A stretch of 64,000 bases of DNA from the NCBI RefSeq assembly GCF_000685295.1, contig NZ_ARYL01000014.1, positions 1 through 64,000 on the forward strand, in the 5' to 3' direction. Every line of letters starts with the position of its first letter. Position 1 is the stretch's first letter. Below, piece after piece: positions 15,395 to 23,545 of this stretch. Below the pieces are notes generated by a model, which ran no database searches, was not told where the DNA came from, and saw nothing but the letters and a program-made list of their open reading frames with translations. The translations under genes were made by a program, and so were the position numbers. Origin of the DNA: Hyphomonas oceanitis SCH89 (GTDB lineage Bacteria > Pseudomonadota > Alphaproteobacteria > Caulobacterales > Hyphomonadaceae).

Positions 15395-16672
15395 TCAGGC
15401 CGTTCCGGAACGGTCAGCAACCATATCGAATTCGTTGAGCTCCGGCACACGCCCAAAGGCGATCTTGGCCCCGGCATAGCCTCCTGGCGGTTCGTTATGG
15501 GTCCCTAGCGAGACAACGCAGGTGCCATGACGGGCGTTCAACGCATCCATCGCGTCGGTCACACGCTCCCAGCGGTGGCGTTCCGAACGGCTGTCCTCAT
15601 GGTCGAACAGGTCTGCGCTGGCTTCGCCGGTCTGGTTCAGCCCGTGCAGGATGACGGAGACCTTCTTCAGCCGGCTGGTGCGCAGGGCGGCAAGGCCTGT
15701 GTCATAGAGCAGGCTCGCCTCGTGCAGGAATGTGTGATCGTCGCGCGCCGGGAAAAAGCTGCGCTCACCGCTCCAGCGCCGCCCGTCGGTGCACGACATG
15801 GAAACGGCGAGCATGCTGGCCGTATAATTCTCCCGGCGCAGGCGCCGCGCCGCCTTGGCCGTCAACAGGCGCAGGCATTCGCGCGCCTTGTCAGGCTGGC
15901 GCCAGTCATTCGACAGGACACGTCCATGCCCGAACATGCGTCGCACGGTTTCGGGGCGTGACACGGCATAGCCATGCAGCTGAGCCCACATGCGCTCACC
16001 TTCGACACTGTTCCATATCTGGCGCGCCTGCTTGGGCGAAAGGTTCCAGAGCTGCTCGACCGTGTAGACGCCGGCGCGGCCAAGGCGCGCATACATGCCA
16101 CTGGAAATGCCGGGCAGGTCCTGCAGTTCAAGATCGAACAGTCGCCCCGGCAGGTCTTCCGGACGCAGAATGACGAACCCGTTCGGCTTGTCCATTTCTG
16201 CGGCGACCTTGGCGAGGAACTGGTTCGGCGCCAGCCCAATGGAGGGCGTCAGCCAGGGCCCGATATTCTGGCGCAGGCCTTCGCGGATGTCTGCGGCGAG
16301 GGCTTCGCAGCGCTGGCGCTCAGAGCCGCTAAGCGCGCATTCCATTTCATCGACCGACCAGACCCGGTGCACGGGCGTGTGCCGGTCGATCTCTGCCAGG
16401 ATCTGGTGATGCAGCTTTACATACACATCGTGCCGCGCCACGGGCAGGGCGATATCCGGGCAGAGCGCCCGCGCCTCGCGCACGGACGTGCCCCGCTTGA
16501 TGCCGGCCTGCTTGGCGAGATAGCAACGGGCGATAAGGCTCGTATGGTCCGATTGGAGCGGGATGACCCCGACCGGCCGGTCCCGTAATTCCGGGCGCAA
16601 TTGCTTCTCCGCGTTGGCAAAGAACGCGTCGAAGTCGATGTAGAGGGACTCGATCTCTGTCGGCTGGCGCAT
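15395..16672 (-). CDS. Y-family translesion DNA polymerase (DinB/ImuB-like)
   Basis: A 425-aa Y-family polymerase. The palm motif YIDFDAFFANAEKQ near residue 10 and WSVDEMECAL near 105 keep all three expected catalytic acids, so it should be active, unlike ImuB. A helix-hairpin-helix region DLPGISSGMYARLGRAGVYT and a little-finger domain follow. Start chosen by AGGAG. A LexA-type box 16 nt upstream of the ATG places it under SOS control. No imuA or dnaE2 neighbour is present. It would copy damaged templates at the cost of mutations. Confidence 0.9.
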   Translation of the reverse strand: MRQPTEIESLYIDFDAFFANAEKQLRPELRDRPVGVIPLQSDHTSLIARCYLAKQAGIKRGTSVREARALCPDIALPVARHDVYVKLHHQILAEIDRHTPVHRVWSVDEMECALSGSERQRCEALAADIREGLRQNIGPWLTPSIGLAPNQFLAKVAAEMDKPNGFVILRPEDLPGRLFDLELQDLPGISSGMYARLGRAGVYTVEQLWNLSPKQARQIWNSVEGERMWAQLHGYAVSRPETVRRMFGHGRVLSNDWRQPDKARECLRLLTAKAARRLRRENYTASMLAVSMSCTDGRRWSGERSFFPARDDHTFLHEASLLYDTGLAALRTSRLKKVSVILHGLNQTGEASADLFDHEDSRSERHRWERVTDAMDALNARHGTCVVSLGTHNEPPGGYAGAKIAFGRVPELNEFDMVADRSGTA

Positions 16673-16688
16673 ACGGGCTCCTGTAAAA

Positions 16689-16703
16689 GAACATAAGCAG
16701 AAC
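16689..16703 (-). promoter_or_regulatory. LexA (SOS) box of the Y-family polymerase gene
   Basis: Minus-strand GTTCTGCTTATGTTC is an exact GTTC-N7-GTTC direct repeat, the alphaproteobacterial LexA site. It lies just upstream of the ribosome site, where repressor binding would block the promoter. Confidence 0.88.
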
Positions 16704-16786
16704 ATTTTATCCGAGTCGAGCAGTTTAAATGCGGCACACCGCAACGGGAATTTGACGCCGGGGCGTCTCGGCGCTATCTGCCTTTT

Positions 16787-16839
16787 CGTGGTGATTTGGC
16801 CGGTCGGCTTGCAGCCACGTTAAACAAGTCGCTAAAAGG
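16787..16839 (+). ncRNA. SAM-II riboswitch upstream of metA
   Basis: The segment holds the conserved SAM-II core. CGTGG (16787-16791) pairs with CCACG (16815-16819) as P1. The loop carries GTGATTTGGCCGGTCGGCTT, and the 3' side TTAAACAAGTCGCTAAAAGG supplies the pseudoknot strand. SAM binding stabilises the pseudoknot and hides the downstream translation start, so metA is shut off when methionine/SAM is plentiful. SAM-II is typical of alphaproteobacterial metA leaders. Confidence 0.92.
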
Positions 16840-16913
16840 CCGCGCGGAACTGCCAGCAGACGCCTGCAATCCGCCTCCCTTTCTCGCGATGCTGAAGAAT
16901 TGGAGTCATGGCT

Positions 16914-17837
16914 ATGCCAATCAGGATCCCCGATACGCTGCCCGCCCGCGATGTGCTCGTGCGCGAAGGTGTTTCCGTGATGAGCGAGACGGATGCCATC
17001 CGTCAGGATATCCGCCCGCTACAGATCGGCTTGCTCAACCTGATGCCCAACAAGATCCGCACCGAGGCGCAGATCGCGCGCCTGATCGGCGCCTCGCCGC
17101 TGCAGGTTGAGCTGACGCTGATCATGGTGGGCGGCCATACGCCAAAGAATACGCCTGAGGAGCACCTGATCAGCTTCTACCAGAACTGGGAAGACGTTCG
17201 CGACCGCAAGTTCGATGGTTTCATCATTACGGGCGCCCCGGTCGAGACGCTGGAATACGAAGACGTCGGCTACTGGCAGGAACTCACCGAGATTCTCGAC
17301 TGGACGCGCACAAACGTCCATTCCAGCTTCTTCATCTGCTGGGGCGCCATGGCGGCCGCCTGGCACCTGCACGGCGTGCCCAAGCACACGCTGGCGGAGA
17401 AGGCATTCGGCGTGTATCGCCACCGAAACCTGGTGCCCACATCGCCTTTCCTCTCTGGCTTTTCAGACGACTTCCAGATCCCGGTCAGTCGCTGGACCGA
17501 AGTGCGCGCCGATGACATTGCCAAGGCGCCGGGCCTGCAGATCCTGATGGAATCCGACGTGACCGGCCCTTGCCTCCTGTCGGAGCCTGCCCAGCGCAAC
17601 CTCTATTGCTTCAACCATATCGAATATGATTCGACTTCGCTGAAGGAAGAGTACGAGCGCGATGTGGCCGCCGGAAAGGCCATCAAGCCGCCCTATGGCT
17701 ATTTCCCGAAGGACGACACGACCGCGCAGCCGCTGAACCGCTGGCGCAGCCACGCGCACCTCCTTTTCGGCAACTGGATCAACCAGGTTTACCAGACCAC
17801 ACCGTTTGACGCGGCGCGGATAGGGGAGGGCGACTAG
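16914..17837 (+). CDS. metA: Homoserine O-acyltransferase MetA, predicted acetyl-CoA specific
   Basis: A 307-aa MetA. The start [15 protein letters not shown] matches family N-termini and has GGAG 8 nt upstream; an ATG two codons earlier is too close to it. The catalytic Cys is residue 142 ([10 protein letters not shown]), and the His/Glu pair lies in FNHIEYD near 235. Residue 111 is Glu (APVETLE); in this family Glu111 goes with acetyl-CoA and Gly111 with succinyl-CoA, so O-acetylhomoserine is the predicted product. First step of methionine synthesis, under the SAM-II riboswitch. Confidence 0.95.
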   Translation: MPIRIPDTLPARDVLVREGVSVMSETDAIRQDIRPLQIGLLNLMPNKIRTEAQIARLIGASPLQVELTLIMVGGHTPKNTPEEHLISFYQNWEDVRDRKFDGFIITGAPVETLEYEDVGYWQELTEILDWTRTNVHSSFFICWGAMAAAWHLHGVPKHTLAEKAFGVYRHRNLVPTSPFLSGFSDDFQIPVSRWTEVRADDIAKAPGLQILMESDVTGPCLLSEPAQRNLYCFNHIEYDSTSLKEEYERDVAAGKAIKPPYGYFPKDDTTAQPLNRWRSHAHLLFGNWINQVYQTTPFDAARIGEGD

Positions 17838-17840
17838 GAG

Positions 17841-18251
17841 ATGCCCGCTGCGCTCGTTCCCGAGCTTTATGTGTCGGAGCTGGCGCGCAGCCTTGCCTTC
17901 TATTGTGACCTCGCAGGCTTCGAAATCCGTTATGAACGGCGCGACGAGGCCTTTGCCTATATTGGGCTGGGAACAGCAGAGCTGATGCTTGAGGAGCCTG
18001 TCGGGCGCACGTGGCTGACCGCCGCGCTGGATCATCCCTATGGCCGGGGCATCAACCTCCAGATCTCTGTTCCGGATGCCGGACGGCTCTATGCGGTTTT
18101 CTGCGATGCAGGTGCGACAATCGTCAATGCGCTTGAGGAAAAGTCCTATACGCGCCGCGACGATACCGTCTTAGTCAGGCAGTTTGTGGTAGCCGATCCG
18201 GACGGCTACCTGCTACGTTTCGCGCAGATAATCAGCGAGCATACCTCTTAA
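17841..18251 (+). CDS. VOC-family (glyoxalase/bleomycin-resistance-like) protein
   Basis: A 136-aa single VOC unit pair: PELYVSELARSLAFYCDLAGFEIRYE at the start, GRGINLQISVPDAGRLYAVF in the middle and FVVADPDGYLLRFAQ at the end, the arrangement of bleomycin-resistance-type proteins. Such proteins bind or transform small molecules; binding of a drug is not shown. It starts 3 nt after metA and ends 1 nt before the acyl-CoA dehydrogenase gene, so all three may share an mRNA. Confidence 0.87.
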   Translation: MPAALVPELYVSELARSLAFYCDLAGFEIRYERRDEAFAYIGLGTAELMLEEPVGRTWLTAALDHPYGRGINLQISVPDAGRLYAVFCDAGATIVNALEEKSYTRRDDTVLVRQFVVADPDGYLLRFAQIISEHTS

Positions 18252-18252
18252 T

Positions 18253-19413
18253 ATGACCAGTTTTGCCCCCGAACCCGCCCATGTCACGGAACTGCGCCGC
18301 CAGCTGTCGCGCTGGGTGGCCGACAAGATGCCGCGCGAGAAACGCCGCGAATGGGACAAGGCGCATACATGGGACCGGGACCTGTTCAAGGAACTCGCCG
18401 AGATGGGCCTGATCGGCCTGACCATCCCGGAAGAATATGGCGGGCAGGGCGAGGACATCTACGCCGCCGCCGCCGTGATTGAGGAACTCTGCCAGGGCGG
18501 GCCCAGCATGGCGGGCCCCTTCATCCATGCGGCCTTCTATGGCGGCCTCAACATTTCCGAAAACGGCTCGAAGGAACAGAAGGAAGACCTGCTGCCCAAG
18601 CTGGCGCGCGGCGAAATGTTCCTCTGCTACGGCCTCTCAGAGCCCAATGTCGGCGGCGACCTGCCCAGCGTCGAAACCCGCGTCACCCGCGACGGAGATG
18701 AGATCGTCATCAATGGCGCCAAGCGCTGGTGTACGGGCGCGGACTGGTCAGACTATATCTACTGCCTCTGCCGCTCCGGCGGGCCGGAAGACCGCCACGG
18801 CAACCTCACCTTCGTCCTTGTGCCGACCGATGCACCCGGCGTCTCGATGCAGCCGCTGGAACATGCCAACCTGCGCTATACGGACTCGATGGATGTCTTC
18901 CTCGATGACGTCCGCCTGCCGGCCAGCGCCATCGTCGGTGGCCCCGAGAAATGGAACAAGGGTTGGGAGGCGCTTGCCGGCCGCGCCCTTGATGTCGAGA
19001 AGATCGAGATCACCGCCGTCGCCTATGGCATTGCCCGCGCCGCGCTGGAAGAGGCCTGGGCCTATGCGCAGGAGCGCACCCAGTTCGGCAAGCCGATCTC
19101 CAAACACCAGGCCATCGCGCATAAGCTCGTTACCGCGCGCACCAAGCTAGCCGCCTGCCGCCACATGCTCTACCACGCCGCCTGGCTCGCCAGCGAGCAT
19201 ATGCCGTGCAGCGTCGAAACGGCCATGGCCAAGCTCTATGTCGCTGACACGGGCGTTGAGATTGGCCTCGCCTGCCAGCAGGTCATCGGCGCCTATGGCC
19301 TGTCGGATGCCTACGACATCGAACGCAATGTCCGCGACCTGCTCGGCATGCCCATTGTCGGCGGCTCGTCGGACATCCAGAAGAACAATCTTGCGCGGAT
19401 GTTGAGACTTTAA
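18253..19413 (+). CDS. Acyl-CoA dehydrogenase
   Basis: A 386-aa flavin acyl-CoA dehydrogenase with FLCYGLSEPNVGGDLPSVETR (FAD/substrate site), AQERTQFGKPISKHQAIAHKL and GGSSDIQKNNLARMLRL at the end. The Glu used by medium-chain enzymes (before the G-[ST]-S-x-IQ motif) is replaced by Gly. A Glu in LDVEKIE, near residue 248, matches the position used by isovaleryl-CoA dehydrogenase and long-chain enzymes, so catalysis is probably intact by that alternative base. Branched or long acyl-CoA is plausible. Confidence 0.93.
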   Translation: MTSFAPEPAHVTELRRQLSRWVADKMPREKRREWDKAHTWDRDLFKELAEMGLIGLTIPEEYGGQGEDIYAAAAVIEELCQGGPSMAGPFIHAAFYGGLNISENGSKEQKEDLLPKLARGEMFLCYGLSEPNVGGDLPSVETRVTRDGDEIVINGAKRWCTGADWSDYIYCLCRSGGPEDRHGNLTFVLVPTDAPGVSMQPLEHANLRYTDSMDVFLDDVRLPASAIVGGPEKWNKGWEALAGRALDVEKIEITAVAYGIARAALEEAWAYAQERTQFGKPISKHQAIAHKLVTARTKLAACRHMLYHAAWLASEHMPCSVETAMAKLYVADTGVEIGLACQQVIGAYGLSDAYDIERNVRDLLGMPIVGGSSDIQKNNLARMLRL

Positions 19414-20307
19414 ATGACAACCGAGACGCTGGAGTCGCCCGAGCTTTCCTACGCGTCCTATTTCGACGATCCGCTTAAGCGGCGTCTCATCCGCACGGTC
19501 GAGCACCTGTCCGGCCAGCCGAAGATCAAGCAGCTCTACGAGCACTACCGCGATCATCTCGCCCATGACGTGCCCTTCTTCGAGGCGGCCATGCGCCTGC
19601 TCGATCTTGATGTGCAGTTCTCGGCCTCCCGGCTTGCCGAGATCCCGCGCACGGGCCCGCTGGTCATCGTGGCGAACCATCCCTTCGGCGTGCTTGATGG
19701 CCTCGTCATCTGCTGGCTGGTCAGCCTGCGCCGCATGGATTTCAAGGTGCTCACCAATTCCGCCCTCGACGGCGTGCCGGAAGCGCGCCCCTATATACTG
19801 CCTGTCGACTTTTCCGGCACGAAGGAAGCGCTCGCCGCAAATGTGGCCATGCGCAAGGAAGCGCTGGATCATGTGAAGGCGGGCGGTTGCGTCATCGTCT
19901 TTCCGGGCGGCGGCGTTGCCACCACGCCGCGTCCGTTCGACCGCACCGCTGTCGACGACGAATGGAAACCCTTCACGGCGAAGCTGATCTCGCATTCAGG
20001 CGCCCATGTGACGCCGGTCTATTTCGAGGGCCAGAACTCGCGCCTCTTCCAACTCGCCAGCCACTTTTCGCTCGAGCTGCGCCTCGCCCTCGTTTTCCGC
20101 GAAGTGAAACGCCGCATGGGAACGGCCCTGCCTGTGGTAATTGGCGAGACGCTGACACCGGACGCTCTCAAGGATGCCGGCAGGCGCAAAGGCCTGATGG
20201 AGTTCCTGCGCGCGCAAACATACGGGCTTGCGCCGGTTGGCCAGACCTTGCGATATGACGCGGCGACACGCCGTTTCATGGCGAAAAAGCCGTTGGTATT
20301 CCGCTAG
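19414..20307 (+). CDS. Lysophospholipid/1-acylglycerol-type acyltransferase
   Basis: A 297-aa PlsC-like acyltransferase. The catalytic box is NHPFGVLDG near residue 88, the ornithine-lipid/hemolysin-type variant of HX4D, followed by ILPVDFSGTKEA, VFPGGGVATTPRPF and HVTPVYFEGQNSRLF. These motifs fit acyl transfer to a lyso-lipid such as lyso-ornithine lipid or lysophosphatidate. It starts right after the stop of the acyl-CoA dehydrogenase (no gap), suggesting shared acyl-CoA metabolism. Confidence 0.88.
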   Translation: MTTETLESPELSYASYFDDPLKRRLIRTVEHLSGQPKIKQLYEHYRDHLAHDVPFFEAAMRLLDLDVQFSASRLAEIPRTGPLVIVANHPFGVLDGLVICWLVSLRRMDFKVLTNSALDGVPEARPYILPVDFSGTKEALAANVAMRKEALDHVKAGGCVIVFPGGGVATTPRPFDRTAVDDEWKPFTAKLISHSGAHVTPVYFEGQNSRLFQLASHFSLELRLALVFREVKRRMGTALPVVIGETLTPDALKDAGRRKGLMEFLRAQTYGLAPVGQTLRYDAATRRFMAKKPLVFR

Positions 20308-20322
20308 GGGTGGAGGAATCAA

Positions 20323-21420
20323 ATGAGTGATCCGCTGGGAGATGCTGTCGACTCGGCGCTTGAGCACGTCGGCGCCGATGCTGTCGCAGGCCTTGCCGAG
20401 GGCCGGCGCGAGGCGAATGACACGCGCTGCCTGAATTGCGGCGAACCGCTCAAGGCCAATTATTGCCCGGAGTGCGGGCAGGGCGCGCACAGCCTGCGCC
20501 GACCGTTCTGGTCGCTACTCGGCGAGAGTGTCGAAACCCTCTTTTCCATCGACAGCCGGTTTGCACGCACTGTACCTGACCTGATGGCGCATCCCGGCCG
20601 CATGACTCGTCACTATCTTGACGGTCAGCGCGCCCGCTTCCTCCCGCCCTTCCGGCTCTATGTGCTCGCGTCACTGATCTTTTTCATTCTCATGCCGTTG
20701 GTCATGGGGAAGGGCGTCGCATTCATGCCCAAGGGCACCCAGGATTTCGCGGATGCCCGGGCGGAAATCGAAGCGTCCCATAATGATGGGGATATGACCG
20801 ACGAGGAATATCAGTCTGCGATCCGCGGTCTCGACCAGGCTGAACAGGTCTGGCGCGGCGGCATACCCGGGCTGGTAACGCCCACGGTGCCGAATGCTGA
20901 AGGTGACGTTGCGCCGCCGCCTGATGAGGAATGGGCCGGGTTCATGCCGCGTGAGGCGCTGGATGCCGTGCGAGAGGCGGGGGCGAACGGCGACAAGGAT
21001 GCGGCCCGGTTTGCCGAAATCATGGACGAGCCGGGACGATTGGCCGAGGAGACCCAGCGCTGGATCCCGCGAATGATGTTCGTGCTGCTTCCGGTCTATG
21101 CCTGCCTGCTCGCCCTGGTCTATTTCTGGCGACGACAATTCCTGTTCTTCGACCATCTGATCGTCTCGCTACATTTCCATTCCGCGCTGTTCTTCGCCAT
21201 GTCCATCGGCCTTGTCCTGGTGCCATTCATCGGTCTCGGCTGGGTCAGCCTCGCTCTGATCGTCTATTCCAATTTTTACCTCTACCGCCTGAACAGGGTG
21301 GTGTACGGACGGGGCGCGTTCAGTTCGGTTTTGCGAACCGTCACGCTCGACAGCCTCTACATTGTCATATTGATGTTTGCCCTGCTCATGGCCGCCATTC
21401 TCGGCGCCTTGTCATTATGA
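20323..21420 (+). CDS. DUF3667 zinc-ribbon membrane protein
   Basis: A 365-aa protein with an N-terminal zinc ribbon (CLNCGEPLKANYCPECGQ near residues 38-55) and several membrane segments. One helix follows the ribbon and a short loop (YVLASLIFFILMPLVMG, about 110-130); three to four helices follow at about 245-365. Between them is a long polar, acidic stretch of about 100 residues. This matches DUF3667 integral membrane proteins of unknown function. GGAGGAA ribosome site upstream of ATG. Confidence 0.85.
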   Translation: MSDPLGDAVDSALEHVGADAVAGLAEGRREANDTRCLNCGEPLKANYCPECGQGAHSLRRPFWSLLGESVETLFSIDSRFARTVPDLMAHPGRMTRHYLDGQRARFLPPFRLYVLASLIFFILMPLVMGKGVAFMPKGTQDFADARAEIEASHNDGDMTDEEYQSAIRGLDQAEQVWRGGIPGLVTPTVPNAEGDVAPPPDEEWAGFMPREALDAVREAGANGDKDAARFAEIMDEPGRLAEETQRWIPRMMFVLLPVYACLLALVYFWRRQFLFFDHLIVSLHFHSALFFAMSIGLVLVPFIGLGWVSLALIVYSNFYLYRLNRVVYGRGAFSSVLRTVTLDSLYIVILMFALLMAAILGALSL

Positions 21421-21430
21421 AGGGCCCCGC

Positions 21431-21895
21431 ATGATCCGGGATATGTCCATGCGCCAGGCGAACGCAGACGATGCGCGAGTCTTGGCCGAAATCCATATGC
21501 AGGCAAGGGCGGCCGCAATGCCCTTGCTTGCGGTCGTGCATACACAAGACGAAGTGTTTGAATATTTTCGCGACGATGTGATCCCTGGTTCGGATGTCTG
21601 GCTTGCATCGAGCCCTGCCGGTATTGCCGGATTCTCTGCGCGCAAAGAATGGGAACTCGACCACCTCTATGTTGCCTTGCCTTTCTGGCGGCAGGGCGTT
21701 GGCACTGCGCTGCTTCACATGGCCATGCTCACGGTTCCTCGTCTGGAATTATGGACGTTCCAATGCAATGACGCGGCGCGCCAATTCTATGAAGGACATG
21801 GGTTCGAAGCTGTGGCGTTCACCGACGGATCGGCGAATGAGGAACGGGAACCCGACGTTCGCTATGTCTGGGAGGGACCGGATGATCACGTCTGA
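21431..21895 (+). CDS. GNAT-family N-acetyltransferase
   Basis: A 154-aa GNAT protein starting MIRDMSMRQANADDARVLAEIH. The acetyl-CoA loop is ALPFWRQGVGTALLHMAM near residues 80-95, then LWTFQCNDAARQFYEGHGFEAV closes the fold. It follows the DUF3667 gene by 10 nt and its 3' end overlaps the next gene by 14 nt, so they are likely co-translated. A second in-frame ATG 12 nt later is possible. Confidence 0.87.
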   Translation: MIRDMSMRQANADDARVLAEIHMQARAAAMPLLAVVHTQDEVFEYFRDDVIPGSDVWLASSPAGIAGFSARKEWELDHLYVALPFWRQGVGTALLHMAMLTVPRLELWTFQCNDAARQFYEGHGFEAVAFTDGSANEEREPDVRYVWEGPDDHV

Positions 21896-22229
21896 CCAGT
21901 TGTGCGGCGTAGCGCTTTCCTTTCCGTATGCAATCGAGAAACCGCATTTTGACTGGGCGAGCTTTCGGGTGGATGTGCCCAAGGGCAAGATTTTCTGCAC
22001 GCTGCCGCCCCACCATGAATTCTCGAACGTTTTCCTGACGCCTGAGGAGCAGGCCATGCTGGTCGAGGCCGAAGCAGACATCTTCTTCAAGGTGGCGAAC
22101 AAATGGGGCGACAAGGGCGCGACTTCCATCCGGCTTGCCGCCTGCGACGAGGCAACCCTTCGCTCCGCGCTGGCCATGTCATGGCGCCATGCCGCCCCGG
22201 CAAAATACCATGACGCACTGAAGCCTTGA
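21882..22229 (+). CDS. MmcQ/YjbR family protein
   Basis: A 115-aa protein of the MmcQ/YjbR family. It begins MITSDQLCGVALSFPYAIEKPHFDWASFRV, with the FRV...GKIFCTLPP core and a C-terminal LRSALAMSWRHAAPAKYHD, as in family members with a double-wing CyaY-like fold. A DNA-binding role has been proposed for the family but is not demonstrated. It overlaps the upstream acetyltransferase gene by 14 nt in another frame and has GGGAGGG before ATG. Confidence 0.88.
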   Translation: MITSDQLCGVALSFPYAIEKPHFDWASFRVDVPKGKIFCTLPPHHEFSNVFLTPEEQAMLVEAEADIFFKVANKWGDKGATSIRLAACDEATLRSALAMSWRHAAPAKYHDALKP

Positions 22230-22259
22230 TCGTTTCGCATTCAGGTCTAGTCTTCGAGA

Positions 22260-23429
22260 ATGCCTGATACATTCATACCGACTGACACGCTCGCCAATGC
22301 CCGCGCACTGGCGCCTGAACTCTCCGCCCGCGCGGCGGAAATGGAAGAGGTCCGCCGTCTCCCGGCTGATCTCGCCGCGAAGATGGCCAAGGCGGGCCTG
22401 TTCCGCATGGTCACGCCCAAAAGCTTTGGCGGCCTTGAGCTTACGCCAAGGGAAATCGTTGAAGCGGTCGAGGCTGTTGCCACGGCCAATGCCAGCGCGG
22501 GCTGGTGCGCCATGATCGGCGCCACGACAGCGCTGAACGCCGCCTATATGGAACCGGCCACCGCGAGCGAAATCTATTCCGATCCGAACATCATTACGGG
22601 GGGCGTGTTTGCCCCCATGGGCAAGGCGGTGGACGAAGGCGATCATTACCGCGTCTCCGGGCGCTGGCAGTGGGGCTCGGGCTCGGCCAATTGCACATGG
22701 CTCTGCGGCGGCTGCACGGTCTGGGAGAATGGCGAGATGAAGCGCCTGCCCAGCGGCGCGCCGGATGCCCGCATGATGGTCTTCCCGGCCAGCGAGGCGA
22801 CGCTGCTCGACACATGGCATGTCATGGGCCTCAAGGGCACGGGCTCCGGCGATTTCGAGGTGAAGGACATCGCGGTGCCCAAGGCGCAGTCCGTGTCGCT
22901 GATGGTGGATCAGCCGCACGAGACAGGCGGCCTGTTCAAATTCCCGGCCTTCGGGCTCCTGTCGCTCGGCGTGTCGGCTGTTGCGCTCGGCAATGCACGC
23001 GGCGCGTTGGATGCCTTCGCCGCATTGGCGACCACCAAGAAATCCCAAGGTTCCGCCAAGACGCTCGCCGAGCGTCAGACAATGCAGGCCGAGTTTGCGA
23101 AATGCGAAGCGGCCTGGTGTGCCGCCCGCGCCTATCTCTTCGACGAGATCGACCAGACATGGGCCGTAGCGACAGGGGAGGGCGCCATCCCCATGGAGCG
23201 CCGCGCCGCCCTGCGCATGGCCTGCACCCACATGACGCGCACCGGTGCAGACATTTGCCGCACGCTTTACGACCTCGGCGGCGGGGCCGCGCTGTTCGAA
23301 TCCTCTGACCTGCAGCGCCGCTTCAGAGATAGCCACGCCATCACGCAGCATATCGTCACGGCGCCCTCAACATGGGAACTGACGGGCCGCATCCTGTTCG
23401 GCCTGCCAACCGATGGCGGAATGGTCTAG
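22260..23429 (+). CDS. Acyl-CoA dehydrogenase-fold flavoprotein (group D monooxygenase-like)
   Basis: A 389-aa protein with the acyl-CoA dehydrogenase fold but features of two-component flavin monooxygenases such as HsaA/HpaH. Early on it has RLPADLAAKMAKAGLFRMVTPKSFGG; in the middle GRWQWGSGSANCTWLCGG and WHVMGLKGTGSGDFEVKDI; and near the end LQRRFRDSHAITQHIVTAP. The RD.HA..QH segment is the hallmark of that subgroup. Hydroxylation of an aromatic or acyl substrate with reduced flavin is likely; no reductase partner gene is adjacent. Confidence 0.85.
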   Translation: MPDTFIPTDTLANARALAPELSARAAEMEEVRRLPADLAAKMAKAGLFRMVTPKSFGGLELTPREIVEAVEAVATANASAGWCAMIGATTALNAAYMEPATASEIYSDPNIITGGVFAPMGKAVDEGDHYRVSGRWQWGSGSANCTWLCGGCTVWENGEMKRLPSGAPDARMMVFPASEATLLDTWHVMGLKGTGSGDFEVKDIAVPKAQSVSLMVDQPHETGGLFKFPAFGLLSLGVSAVALGNARGALDAFAALATTKKSQGSAKTLAERQTMQAEFAKCEAAWCAARAYLFDEIDQTWAVATGEGAIPMERRAALRMACTHMTRTGADICRTLYDLGGGAALFESSDLQRRFRDSHAITQHIVTAPSTWELTGRILFGLPTDGGMV

Positions 23430-23545
23430 CCCGCGATTGCCAACTGCAGAATCCTGATAAATGTGACTGGCGGCCTCCGCCGGGAATGTGTCAGTGTAAC
23501 AAAAAGACACGTGCGTCCACGCGCGCTTCAGGAGAGGGAAGTCCC

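Noticed and set aside
22179-23351. Minus-strand frame of 390 codons over the acyl-CoA dehydrogenase-fold gene
   Set aside because: No motif or ribosome site; the plus-strand gene has clear family features.
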